Positions 1 through 7,362 are shown, numbered from the stretch's first letter. The stretch: DNA of 32,441 nucleotides from an uncultured bacterium (GCA_903841185.1 CAIMIV010000059.1:1-32441), one strand, 5' to 3'. The notes: generated by a model from the letters alone, not told the origin. Translations and numbers: made by a program.

Positions 1-104
1 ATGCCAATCTGGGAGTTGTAGATGAGTGAAATAATTTCCTCAAATAATTCTTACTATACTTTTACAGGAGTTGGTTATGCCACTATGGTAATCCGTTTTT
101 TAAG
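1..104. other. Window edge, no gene seen
   Basis: This is the stretch 3' of the first minus-strand gene. All three minus-strand frames hold stops, and the plus-strand open frame that starts here lies antisense to the glycosyltransferase. I see no terminator hairpin. It may hold the lost C-terminal end of that glycosyltransferase, but I could not recover one by frame shifting. Confidence 0.4.
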
Positions 105-1472
105 TTACAATAAAATTATTCCTTTCTCATATTTGACTACCCTTTCTGCAGGTGCCGTTCCACTAAATACGGCCAGTGGGTATCCCATATGCATTATCTC
201 TTCAGCGGTATATGAAAAAGTTTCAGGAGTAATTGATGGAATAAAAAATAAGTCAATTTTATTCTTTTTAACAATTTCAGTCAGCTGTAATCGATCATAT
301 TTTCCGGTTATCTCCAAATGGGGGTTTGAAATATTTTCACCAGAAATTCCTATGATGACAATTTTAAATAAATTAATATCGTACTCATCCCAGAATTCAA
401 GCAATTTCCTTATAACATTAAGACCTTTTTGCGTATTAATTGACCCCAAGACCCCAACCCTGTAGGGAGGATCGTGTTTTATGGGAAAATGAATATTCCC
501 TATGTCATCTAAAGTATGATGCTTTATAGTAATTTTATTGTTTCCTATATTAAAATCCCTAAAGGCTTTTTCAATAATTATTTTAGAGACATTAGAAAAA
601 CACAAAATATTATCAGTTATTCTCAACAACTTAGCAAATTTTTTTCTCCACAAAAAAACATCTCTATACTGTGGATAAAAAATCTTAAAATCACCATTAT
701 TGCGTTGCATGCATGCAACGCACTTTCCTACTGGGGGAACATTGCAATATCGATTTTTGTGATTCAATAATACATAATTAGGGCAAACTTGTAAATAATC
801 ATTCACCGCTACGGTCAAAGTAAAATTAAATCTCGTCTTAAGCTGTATTATCTTATCAAGTGTTTTAAATATCTTTGGATAGGAAAATAAATTATTTACA
901 AAAACTTCAGAGACTTTCAAATTTTCATACAATATAGTAATACCAGAAAAATACTTTAAATAATACTCATCAGAAGAATTGACTCCAAAAAAATTGAGAC
1001 GATATAAATTTAGCAATGGCACATAGGCAATATGTAGCACATCGCTATTTACTCTTTTCTCTTCTATTATTTTTTTCGAATATAGATTTGCACCTCCGCC
1101 GAGAGAATGATCAATTATCATAAATGATTCTTTGCGTAGTTTTTCTTTGTCTGGAAAACAACCCCAATTAAACATTTTTACATTAAAATCTAGCTTATCA
1201 ATTTGGGATTGTGATGAATATAACCAAACTGAAAAAACACTCCTGATATTTAGAATATTGGTCCTGGTGATGATATTGTAGAAAAAAGATATATTCCGCC
1301 TATTAATTCTTTTTTTTATCTTATTATATGTGCGATTTAGAAATTTAAACTTAAAATATTTATGAATTTTTAAATCACTAAACAAATTAAGAATAATAAA
1401 AAAAGACTTTAAAAGCTTAAAAAATAAGCGCGGTATATATTTTTTTATTTTTAATTTATAAAAATTTTTCAT
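105..1472 (-). CDS. GT4-type glycosyltransferase, C-terminus short
   Basis: Probable glycosyltransferase of the GT-B fold (GT4-like) acting at the cytoplasmic face of the membrane in surface polysaccharide assembly. The acceptor and donor sugars cannot be told. Residues 125-131 form a GGGANLY loop of the kind that starts the N-terminal Rossmann domain. A cysteine set follows: DY..VC-P (Cys230), YC (Cys243) and C..C (Cys251, Cys254), a pattern I know from capsular polysaccharide glycosyltransferases. The donor-site half holds VGVLGSINTQKG (339-350) and PETFSYTAEEIMHMG (416-430), with the E-x7-E-like helix. The first 90 residues are basic and not recognised. The protein stops right after PAERVVKYEKGIILL, where family members usually run 20-50 residues further, so a late truncation or frameshift is likely. 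It is the last gene of the minus-strand operon, 33 bases after the methyltransferase stop. No ribosome-binding site is visible. Confidence 0.75.
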   Translation of the reverse strand: MKNFYKLKIKKYIPRLFFKLLKSFFIILNLFSDLKIHKYFKFKFLNRTYNKIKKRINRRNISFFYNIITRTNILNIRSVFSVWLYSSQSQIDKLDFNVKMFNWGCFPDKEKLRKESFMIIDHSLGGGANLYSKKIIEEKRVNSDVLHIAYVPLLNLYRLNFFGVNSSDEYYLKYFSGITILYENLKVSEVFVNNLFSYPKIFKTLDKIIQLKTRFNFTLTVAVNDYLQVCPNYVLLNHKNRYCNVPPVGKCVACMQRNNGDFKIFYPQYRDVFLWRKKFAKLLRITDNILCFSNVSKIIIEKAFRDFNIGNNKITIKHHTLDDIGNIHFPIKHDPPYRVGVLGSINTQKGLNVIRKLLEFWDEYDINLFKIVIIGISGENISNPHLEITGKYDRLQLTEIVKKNKIDLFFIPSITPETFSYTAEEIMHMGYPLAVFSGTAPAERVVKYEKGIILL

Positions 1473-1505
1473 TTCAAAAGTCTTCTATTGTTAAATATGT
1501 ATTAT

Positions 1506-2342
1506 TTATTGTGATTTTCTTATTCTACGCAAATACCAGTCGCGTATTTTCCAAAATTTTGAAGACTTCATAAAATTTACTTCTTTATTCTTATTCTCTA
1601 TTTCCTTATTCTTATCCTCTATTAAATTATTAACTTTTTCAAGGGCATCTAATGTAAAATTAATTTCTTTGTTTTTTTTATCTTCAGCCATATATGAATA
1701 TCGCATCTGCCATTCTTTCTCCAAAGGAATTAAATCATCACATTTATTGGAATCCTTAAATAATACTCCCAGGCCATAGGAATGATGAAATTCTATAGTT
1801 TTATGTTCTTTTTTCAGTTCTTCCCAAAATTTAAATACTCCAAAATCCTCCTTATTTATGAAAATATCATGAAATAATATCACCCCGTCATCAGCAACTT
1901 TATTAATCCAGGTTTCATAATCATGCTTCACTCCTTCATATGTATGTAATCCGTCAATATGTAAAATATTAATTGTCTTATCCTTGAACTGAGATACCGC
2001 GTCATCAAAGCTCATCTTCATCAAAAAACATTCGAGCTCTCCGTAATACGTTTTTACGAGATTATTAACATCTCGAAAAACATTATCGTTAAATTTTCCC
2101 ATATGCAGATCGCCTTGCCATGTATCAACCGCGAAAACCCGCGTACCACAATTTTCATCTTTAACGCCTTGTAAAAATGAACACAATGATGTTCCTCTCC
2201 ATGTTCCAAGCTCCACTATAACTAATGGTTTTGAATTTCTAACCAACTCATATGCAAAATTTTTATGTCCAGTCCAGTGTAATCCGACATCATTTAAGGC
2301 TTTTTCGTATTCAAATTTTGGTTCATAATGTGTCCACTTCAT
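1506..2342 (-). CDS. Class I SAM-dependent methyltransferase with coiled-coil tail
   Basis: Likely methyltransferase (Methyltransf_24 type) that modifies a polysaccharide sugar or a lipid-linked precursor. The SAM-binding core is seen as VIVELGTWRGTSLCSFL (residues 41-57), then FAVDTW (motif II acidic residue), the ILHIDGLHTYEGVKHDYETW segment with His/Asp residues typical of the TylF-like and cephalosporin-hydroxylase-like group, and DGVILFHDI. From about residue 215 on, the chain is charged and helical (repeated ENKNKE), and it ends with SKFWKIRDWYLRRI, a tail I recognise from other polysaccharide-cluster transferases, where it probably sits at the membrane. The start codon overlaps the stop of the upstream acetyltransferase gene (ATGA type), so translation is coupled. 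Confidence 0.8.
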   Translation of the reverse strand: MKWTHYEPKFEYEKALNDVGLHWTGHKNFAYELVRNSKPLVIVELGTWRGTSLCSFLQGVKDENCGTRVFAVDTWQGDLHMGKFNDNVFRDVNNLVKTYYGELECFLMKMSFDDAVSQFKDKTINILHIDGLHTYEGVKHDYETWINKVADDGVILFHDIFINKEDFGVFKFWEELKKEHKTIEFHHSYGLGVLFKDSNKCDDLIPLEKEWQMRYSYMAEDKKNKEINFTLDALEKVNNLIEDKNKEIENKNKEVNFMKSSKFWKIRDWYLRRIRKSQ

Positions 2343-2923
2343 ATTTTTTTTAGTTCTTCAATATTTAAACTACAGAGAATAGAAACATTATCTCTAATTT
2401 TTTCTTCTGACCAATTCCACCACTGTAAATTTTGTAAAAATTCAACATCTGAATCGCTAAATCTCCTCTTGATTTCTTTCGACGGATTTCCAACGACAAC
2501 TGCATAGGGACGCACGTCCTTTGCAACAACAGCCATGGATCCGATAACTGCACCATTCCCGATATTAACTCCGGAAAGTATTGTTGCGCCATGTCCAATC
2601 CAAACATCATTTCCGATAATTACATCTCCCTTTGTGGCAGGATGACCAGTAATATCTTTGGCCTCTGGCCAGAGCTCATTTAGTTGAGGTGCTGAAAATG
2701 GATATGTCGTAATCCAATCTAAACGGTGATTTCCTCCAAGGAGAATTTTTACATCATCAGCAATTGAACAATATCTCCCAATAACTACTCGCGATTTTTC
2801 TCCCCAATGCAAAATTCTTGGCATACCATATGAATATTCTCCCACCTTAGCAAGACCATTAATGATATAATCTGCCATCCTATGTTTTGTGTAAAGTTCT
2901 TCAAATCCCATATTTATTTCCAA
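2339..2923 (-). CDS. CatB-type hexapeptide-repeat O-acetyltransferase
   Basis: Left-handed beta-helix acyltransferase of the xenobiotic acetyltransferase (CatB/VatD) group, 194 residues. It would move an acetyl group from acetyl-CoA to a sugar hydroxyl of the polysaccharide. The hexapeptide repeats are clear: VVIGRYCSIADDVKILLGGNHRLDW (with the His of the family's active site), then VIIGNDVWIGHGATILSGV and IGNGAVIGSMAVVAKDV, followed by the PYAVVVGNPSKEIKRRF turn that closes the helix. Length fits the family. The gene overlaps the wzt-type gene by 10 bases upstream and the methyltransferase by 4 bases downstream. An internal ATG at codon 5 is a possible alternative start. Confidence 0.85.
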   Translation of the reverse strand: MEINMGFEELYTKHRMADYIINGLAKVGEYSYGMPRILHWGEKSRVVIGRYCSIADDVKILLGGNHRLDWITTYPFSAPQLNELWPEAKDITGHPATKGDVIIGNDVWIGHGATILSGVNIGNGAVIGSMAVVAKDVRPYAVVVGNPSKEIKRRFSDSDVEFLQNLQWWNWSEEKIRDNVSILCSLNIEELKKI

Positions 2924-4236
2924 TTATACTCAATGTGTATTATACCTTGATTTTGATCCCTAGACACAACCTTAAATAATTTTGATTTTTCCAAAAAATC
3001 CACCATTTGAGATACTTCCTTTCCCCAAATTCCAGACTGCACAAAATAAGCATTAGTTTTTAATGGAATATTTTTATAATCAACTTGATAATAGCCACTT
3101 TTTAAATATTTTTCAGTATCAATCTTATCCAAAATAGTATTAATTCCGAAAATATAATCACTTTCTTGATTAAATATCGCAATCCCAAAATTTAATTTTT
3201 CAATGGGCTTATTTTTTTTAAAATAAACTCGAATAGAAAGATCATCTCCTGTCTGAAAAACACTCTTTGCTTTTCCATCTTTATCCAAGAGTTCAACCTT
3301 AGTAATTTCCGCCACCTTGTTTTTCCTTTCTTCCGCTAGCCTTATTTTTTCTTCTGCGATTCTTTTTTCCTCGGCTTCTAATTCCGATCCTTTCATATTA
3401 GCTAAATTTTTCTCTGCATCCCCTATTTTAGCTTTTTCTTCATCGAACATCCGCTTCTCTTCATCGGACATATTTTGATAAACATATTCATTACCCACCT
3501 CTTCAGCTTTACCTATCTTAACAATTTTTCCATTGCGAAGCAACATGGCTCGATCACAATATCTTTGCACCACGGCAATATCGTGGGTCACAATAATCAC
3601 CGTTCTTCCCATATCTCGATATTTATTAAATTCCTCCAAGCATTTGGACTGAAAATTACTATCCCCGACTGCTAACACTTCATCCATCAAGAGAATATCC
3701 CGATTAGCATGGATGGAAACACTGAAAGCCAAACGGACACTCATCCCGGAAGAATAATTTTTCAATTTTTGATCAATGAATCGCTCCAGCTCTGAAAATT
3801 TCACAATAGAGTCGAATTTGGCATCAATTTGCTTTTCGCTCATGCCCAGAACTGTGGCATTCAAATAGACATTGTCGCGGCCGGAAAGCTCGGGATTGAA
3901 GCCGATGCCCAATTCCAAAAACGGCGAAATCATGCCGTCAATTTGCACCTTTCCCTGATCCGCCTGATAGATGCCCGCCAAAACTTTCAACAGGGTCGAT
4001 TTTCCGCTGCCATTTCTTCCAATGATGCCAAAAAACTCACCCTTTTTCACCTCGAAAGAAACGTCATCCAACGCCTTGAATTCCTCAAACCCTTTATTTC
4101 TCTTTAAAACACCCGTCACGGCGCCTCGAATACTACTCACCTTTTCATGAGGGATTCTGAAGGTTTTACTCACTCCTTGAACAGAGATAGCAATTTCATT
4201 TGTCTTATTTAAAGCTTTTTTTTCAACTATTGACAT
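2914..4236 (-). CDS. wzt: Wzt-type ABC transporter ATP-binding protein
   Basis: ATPase of an ABC-2 polysaccharide (O-antigen or teichoic-acid-like) exporter. Walker A GRNGSGKST is at 73-81, the signature YSSGM at 161-165, Walker B ILLMDE at 181-186 and the switch histidine at 218. Residues 256-310 form a highly charged coiled coil (MSDEEKRMF.., EEKRIAEEK). About 311-440 matches the Wzt C-terminal carbohydrate-binding domain in outline (VELLDKDGKAK, TGDDLSIRVYF, FGIAIFN). This domain normally reads the polymer's end modification, which fits the acetyl- and methyltransferase genes directly downstream. The only Wzm-type permease in view lies about 14 kb away at 18.2-19.0 kb. A truncated second copy of the N-terminal part lies upstream at 4.7-5.1 kb. 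A TATAAT box about 24 bases before the ATG is a possible promoter element; no Shine-Dalgarno is seen. Confidence 0.92.
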   Translation of the reverse strand: MSIVEKKALNKTNEIAISVQGVSKTFRIPHEKVSSIRGAVTGVLKRNKGFEEFKALDDVSFEVKKGEFFGIIGRNGSGKSTLLKVLAGIYQADQGKVQIDGMISPFLELGIGFNPELSGRDNVYLNATVLGMSEKQIDAKFDSIVKFSELERFIDQKLKNYSSGMSVRLAFSVSIHANRDILLMDEVLAVGDSNFQSKCLEEFNKYRDMGRTVIIVTHDIAVVQRYCDRAMLLRNGKIVKIGKAEEVGNEYVYQNMSDEEKRMFDEEKAKIGDAEKNLANMKGSELEAEEKRIAEEKIRLAEERKNKVAEITKVELLDKDGKAKSVFQTGDDLSIRVYFKKNKPIEKLNFGIAIFNQESDYIFGINTILDKIDTEKYLKSGYYQVDYKNIPLKTNAYFVQSGIWGKEVSQMVDFLEKSKLFKVVSRDQNQGIIHIEYNWK

Positions 4237-4293
4237 AATTTAGGTTGTATAGTAGTATTATATAACAATGGCATCCCGCAAGGGAAGCTCCGA

Positions 4294-4320
4294 GACTCCG
4301 CTTAGGCGGAGTCGTTTTTT
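4294..4320 (+). terminator. Perfect hairpin with T-run, plus-strand sense
   Basis: GACTCCGC-TTAG-GCGGAGTC is a perfect 8-bp stem followed by G and six T. It is a textbook intrinsic terminator for plus-strand transcription. The odd point is that no plus-strand gene precedes it; it would stop antisense transcripts of the wzt operon or is the leftover of a lost gene. It overlaps the 3' end of the mazF-like pseudogene. Confidence 0.6.
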
Positions 4321-4721
4321 ATTCTTTCAAAAATTTCATAACCATATTAATTATTGTAACAAAATCCTTCTCTTGTATCAAGCCAAGTCGTCTCAAAAAT
4401 CTTCTCGTACTCACTACCCTCAACTGAAAAATAATAGCCGAAAATAATTTATCATTGTGATAATATTGGACATAATAGGGGGTGATTCTTTGCCTTTGAG
4501 CTTAAGGGAATAATAAGAGCGAGATGCCTGCTTATTTTCTTCAGGACAAGAACGGGTCTTTCGAAATTTTCATTTTTTCCATCCTGCTCATATCCAACAT
4601 TCACTCCAAGAGCGCACCACCAAATTTCTTTTTTCCTGAAATAAATATTTCTCTCATCACAATGAATTTCTTGCTTTTTTTGATTCCAAATTTCAAACTC
4701 TTTTTTATTTTTATCTTCCAT
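4319..4721 (-). pseudogene. MazF/PemK-like toxin gene, +1 frameshift
   Basis: Endoribonuclease-type toxin of the MazF/PemK fold, here broken. The first frame gives FRKKEIWWCALGVNVGYEQDG and FERPVLVLKK, the beta-strand block with the RPVLV motif, then LALIIPLSSKAKN, and runs into a stop at 4452. Shifting frame at the run of five G (plus strand 4478-4482, five C in the gene) restores the rest of the family sequence: PYYVQYYHNDKLFSAIIFQLRV, STRRFLRRLGLIQEKDF and VTIINMVMKFLKE, ending at 4319. So one extra C explains the break. A sequencing error in the homopolymer is the other explanation; phase variation at five C is unlikely. No antitoxin gene is adjacent. It has a consensus promoter (4792-4820) and AGGGAG eight bases before the ATG, the only good Shine-Dalgarno in the window. 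Confidence 0.75.
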
Positions 4722-4746
4722 TTTACTTTCTCCCTAAAAAACAAAC

Positions 4747-4774
4747 CCCGCCATGCCAAAATGGTCAGGACGGG
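4747..4774. repeat. CCCGCC..GACGGG palindrome, short member
   Basis: Twenty-eight bases that begin CCCGCC and end GACGGG, with the inner pair ATGCC / TGGTCA around AAAA. It shares its ends with the 42-45-base elements at 4868, 8689, 13792 and 29728 but has a different centre. It lies in the leader of the mazF-like gene. Confidence 0.5.
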
Positions 4775-4791
4775 TGATTTTAGATGTTTTA

Positions 4792-4820
4792 ATTATATCA
4801 AAAAATGAAAAAGCTGTCAA
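4792..4820 (-). promoter_or_regulatory. Consensus promoter of the mazF-like gene
   Basis: On the minus strand TTGACA (4820-4815), a 17-base spacer and TATAAT (4797-4792): both boxes match the sigma-70 consensus exactly. It lies where the truncated wzt copy loses its homology and points at the mazF-like pseudogene 71 bases downstream. Confidence 0.75.
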
Positions 4821-4867
4821 AATCCTTAGCCTTGTTGATTTCCCCGAGCCATTGCGGCCGATGATGC

Positions 4868-4912
4868 TCCGCCTCGGCTCGACGAGCAAGTCGTCTTGCG
4901 AGTCGAGACGGG
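4868..4912. repeat. 45-base palindromic element inside wzt fragment (family A)
   Basis: Exactly 45 bases are inserted inside the GGC glycine codon of GEFF-G-IIGR: removing them restores GGC and the sequence of the intact paralogue. The element begins TCCGCCTCGGCTC and ends GAGTCGAGACGGG, with an inner hairpin GACGA-GCAAG-TCGTC. Its outer arms match the intergenic elements at 8689-8730, 13792-13836 and 29728-29769. Confidence 0.85.
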
Positions 4913-4948
4913 CGAAAAACTCGCCTTTTTTCACCTCAAAAGAAACGT

Positions 4949-4996
4949 CACCAGTTAAATAGTTGGCTCCAAAAGAGCCAAATTTAACGGGGCAGG
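4949..4996. repeat. 48-base palindromic element inside wzt fragment (family B)
   Basis: Forty-eight bases are inserted after GATG in the reading frame GAT-GAC (Asp-Asp in the paralogue), again keeping the frame. The core stem is GTTAAAT-AG-TTGGCTC / GAGCCAA-ATTTAAC around a CAAAA loop. In gene sense it starts CCTGCCCCGT, the same edge as the insert in the histidine kinase remnant at 29963-30001. Confidence 0.8.
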
Positions 4997-5154
4997 CATC
5001 CAGCGCCTTGAATTCCTCATAGCCTCCATTTTTAAAAGCGCTCGTCACCGCACCCCGAATTGAAGTCACCTTTTCGTGAGGTATTCTGAAAGTCTTGGAA
5101 ACGTTTTTGACACTTATTGCGATATCTTTATCCATTGTTATATTATATTACATC

Positions 5155-5182
5155 TTGACTATCTTGTCATCCTCTCTATAAA
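5155..5182 (+). promoter_or_regulatory. Possible distal promoter of the SpoIID gene
   Basis: TTGACT (5155-5160), 16 bases, TATAAA (5177-5182) on the plus strand. It is a fair sigma-70 match and would give a leader of about 100 bases. The closer 5226-5255 site looks at least as good, so this one is tentative. Confidence 0.35.
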
Positions 5183-5225
5183 CAAGCTCGAATGCAAATT
5201 CGAAAGCATCGAACCCATGACAATC

Positions 5226-5255
5226 TTAGACCTTTTACTCTTTTTATGCTACAAT
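5226..5255 (+). promoter_or_regulatory. Extended -10 promoter of the SpoIID gene
   Basis: TTAGAC (5226-5231), 18 bases, TACAAT (5250-5255) with the extended -10 TGC directly before it. Transcription would start near 5262, about 30 bases before the ATG at 5292. Confidence 0.55.
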
Positions 5256-5291
5256 ACACGTAGAAATCTAATCAAAAACAAATATATTTTC

Positions 5292-6608
5292 ATGAAAAAA
5301 CATCTTCTTTTCTTATTCCTCACCTCCCTATTCTTCTTAACCGTAAACGTTTCCCAGACCAAGGCTGCTTATGTCTCTGAGGGCACATCTTTTTATGCAT
5401 ACAATCAACAGAACCAATATATATCAGAAGGCTTTGCTTTTTATGCCTACGACACACAGCAAGCATCCACGTTGCCAGTCTATCGCTTTTTGAAATCAAC
5501 AGATGGAACTCGTTTTTATACGATTTCAGAAGCTGAGAAAAATAACATAAATTCACATCCTGAGTGGGAGTTTAAATCCGAAGGAGTTGCTTTTTATGCC
5601 TATGACACACAGCAAGCATCCACGTTGCCAGTCTATCGCTTTTTGAATTCAACGAACGGAACTCGTTTTTATACGATTTCAGAAGCTGAGAAAAATTATC
5701 TGATTATGTCAACTCTCGGTCCAGACATTTCCGTCGGACTATGGAGTTATACCACAGATGATATTCGTGCTACTCCTTTCAAAATCCAAGCCAACAAAAC
5801 CTATAACATCAAAAACAAAAATGGAAGTGTCATTGCCCAAGTCCCCGGCGGGACCATCACTCGCGTGACCTATGACACCAATGGCAATTTGAAAATATCC
5901 GGTTCCATCGCCGACACCCTTTCCAATCAAGAAGTTTCTTTCGACGCGGCGGACGGCGACAACACCAATATGGTTTTTGACATCTATCGCCCCAATTCCT
6001 CCTATGACCAATATCGTGGCAAGGTCAAAGTCCGATACACCGATTCCAATAATATCTGGGTCATCAACACGCTGCCACTTGAACACTACATTTGGGGCGA
6101 AGGAGAAACCACAGGCACGGGCGACATAGATCACACCAAGGTCATGACCTCCATTTTCCGCACCTATGGCTATTGGTATGTGAAATATGCCACCAAATAT
6201 GCGCCCTATGGCTTTCAGATCAGAAGCGATTCCGGCTCACAAATCTATGCCGGTTATGACTGGGAAATCGCCCATCCCAATATCAGAAAAGCTGCCGAGG
6301 CCACCCGAGGCGTTGTGGCGACCTATGCTTCGGACGTGGCTCTGACGCCATATTCTTCTTGGACAGACGGCCGCACGCGCAGTTTTCAAGAACGCTGGGG
6401 ATCAACAGCCTATCCTTGGTGCCAATCGGTTCCTGATCCCTATGGCAAACATCCCACGATGACCACTGCCCAGTTGGAAGCCGCCGGCAATCACATGGTT
6501 GGAATGTCAGCTAATGGGTCGGTTAATTTGGCCGCGAATTATGATTGGTCATATGATAGGATTTTGAAATACTATTATACGGGAATCGGACTGACGCCGG
6601 TATACTAA
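5292..6608 (+). CDS. Secreted protein with DUF5648-type repeats and SpoIID domain
   Basis: Exported cell-wall protein of 438 residues, counted from the ATG at 5292. An in-frame open stretch upstream has no signal and is rejected as start. Residues 1-25 form a signal peptide ending QTKA-AYV. Next come repeats of the type EG.AFYAY, PVYRFL.ST.GTRFYTISEAEK, which I assign to the DUF5648/lysozyme-associated family; two of them are almost identical in DNA. About residue 155 to the end resembles SpoIID/LytB: YRGKVKVRY, IWVINTLPLEHYIWGEGE, the HTKVMTSIFRTYGYWYV helix and the SDSGSQIYAGYDWE block. SpoIID proteins cut glycan strands of peptidoglycan or enhance an amidase; the catalytic glutamate would be in GEGE. 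No ribosome-binding site is visible. The next gene starts 19 bases downstream. Confidence 0.82.
   Translation: MKKHLLFLFLTSLFFLTVNVSQTKAAYVSEGTSFYAYNQQNQYISEGFAFYAYDTQQASTLPVYRFLKSTDGTRFYTISEAEKNNINSHPEWEFKSEGVAFYAYDTQQASTLPVYRFLNSTNGTRFYTISEAEKNYLIMSTLGPDISVGLWSYTTDDIRATPFKIQANKTYNIKNKNGSVIAQVPGGTITRVTYDTNGNLKISGSIADTLSNQEVSFDAADGDNTNMVFDIYRPNSSYDQYRGKVKVRYTDSNNIWVINTLPLEHYIWGEGETTGTGDIDHTKVMTSIFRTYGYWYVKYATKYAPYGFQIRSDSGSQIYAGYDWEIAHPNIRKAAEATRGVVATYASDVALTPYSSWTDGRTRSFQERWGSTAYPWCQSVPDPYGKHPTMTTAQLEAAGNHMVGMSANGSVNLAANYDWSYDRILKYYYTGIGLTPVY
5436..5699 (+). repeat. Recent 153-base in-gene tandem duplication
   Basis: About 110 bases from 5436 recur from 5589, a period of 153 bases (51 codons), with only a handful of base changes. 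They encode the AFYAYDTQQASTLPVYRFL repeat unit. Synonymous positions are also conserved, so the duplication or conversion is recent. Confidence 0.8.
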
Positions 6609-6627
6609 CATAAAATCTAAAATCCAA

Positions 6628-7245
6628 ATGACAAATAATATGACTAAGTTTTTCAAAATCATCATCATTCTCGTCCTTTTTGGTGTTTTCACCTACTTTA
6701 CTTATCCTGTCATAAAAAACAGGTACTTTAATAATTCTCCCAGTGTCTCTATTGCACCCGACTCTCTCGAATCAAATCTCGCCACTCCACAAAATCCAGA
6801 TAACACCACTCCGCCGTCCAACTTCAATGAAAATTCTGCCGAAGAAAATGCGCCTGCAAGTCTTGAGGATTCTTTGTCCGGTAAAACAACTCCCATCGAT
6901 CCAAATGCCATCGTCAATATCAATGAGCGCGGAACGAAGAACAGTGAAAATCTCGCTCACATCACCACCGAGCATTGCACAAACAATTGCAACGCTTTTG
7001 CGATGGACTTCAAACTGCTGGAATATTGCCAACAAGTCTGCGGTCTCGTTCCAGTCAAGGATGTTTCCAATTGTGATGGCAAAAAAGACCTGGAAAAAGA
7101 CTACTGCTTGAAAGACCTCGCTATCACCAAAAAAGACTCCAAACTTTGCAACAACATCAAAGATGCAAATATTAAACTTACCTGTCAAAACAGAATCCTT
7201 GAAGACACCATTGAAAGCCAACAAAAATCTGAGCCCGCTTTTTAA
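6628..7245 (+). CDS. Membrane-anchored cysteine-rich protein, paralogue 1
   Basis: Unknown function, 205 residues. One N-terminal membrane segment (about 8-27) is followed by a low-complexity Pro/Asn/Ser spacer (35-105) and a C-terminal cysteine domain with the pattern HCTNNC, YCQQVCG, NC, YC, LC, TC. The protein at 13896-14447 has the same layout and the block YCQQVCG..PVK plus KKDLEKDYCLKDLAITK almost unchanged. The eight conserved cysteines suggest disulfides outside the membrane. The last residues (DTIESQQKSEPAF) differ from the paralogue's EDLLEKM end, and directly after the stop lies a leftover of a paralogue tail. It probably shares the transcript of the SpoIID gene and ends before a strong terminator. 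Confidence 0.72.
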   Translation: MTNNMTKFFKIIIILVLFGVFTYFTYPVIKNRYFNNSPSVSIAPDSLESNLATPQNPDNTTPPSNFNENSAEENAPASLEDSLSGKTTPIDPNAIVNINERGTKNSENLAHITTEHCTNNCNAFAMDFKLLEYCQQVCGLVPVKDVSNCDGKKDLEKDYCLKDLAITKKDSKLCNNIKDANIKLTCQNRILEDTIESQQKSEPAF

Positions 7246-7317
7246 ATCAACATCTGCAAAAACGCCGACATCAAACTGACCTGCCAGAACCGTATTGCGG
7301 AAGATTTGATGGATAAG
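7246..7317 (+). pseudogene. Remnant of a third cysteine-rich paralogue tail
   Basis: Directly after the stop of the preceding gene, in the same frame, the sequence reads ICKNADIKLTCQNRIAEDLMDKL. This matches the C-terminal end of both cysteine-rich paralogues (C..I.DANIKLTCQNRILED and RKTCRNRIAEDLLEKM). It has no start of its own. It is best explained as the tail of a tandem copy left after recombination. Confidence 0.7.
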
Positions 7318-7362
7318 CTGTGCTATAAATCCAAACTATTAAACAGCTTTCCACTTTCCATA

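Larger units (their letters stand above)
4734..5135 (-). pseudogene. Truncated second wzt copy with two in-frame palindromic inserts
   Basis: N-terminal fragment of a Wzt-type ATPase closely related to the intact gene at 2914-4236 (both read ISVQ/KNVSKTFRIPHEKV.SIRGAVT and FKALD..VSFEVKKGEFF). The family sequence ends shortly after Walker A (GRNGSGKST, then RLRIL); what follows is unrelated and holds the promoter of the mazF-like gene. Two pieces are inserted relative to the intact copy. Sixteen codons (ACPVKFG..LTG) sit between ALD and DVSF, and fifteen net codons (ARLDSQDDLLVEPRRS for one Gly) sit between GEFF and IIGR, right in front of the P-loop. Both DNA inserts are palindromic and keep the frame. 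The protein cannot be an active ATPase because signature, Walker B and the rest are missing. Confidence 0.85.

Noticed and set aside
22-465. Open frame of 147 codons on the plus strand
   Set aside because: It lies antisense to a glycosyltransferase with clear motifs and has no recognisable domain.
4734-5135. Functional second ABC ATPase with unusual loops
   Set aside because: All motifs after Walker A are absent and the sequence turns into a promoter region.
5076-5291. Longer start for the SpoIID gene
   Set aside because: The extra 72 codons carry no homology, overlap the wzt fragment and its upstream region, and would bury the signal peptide that begins at 5292.
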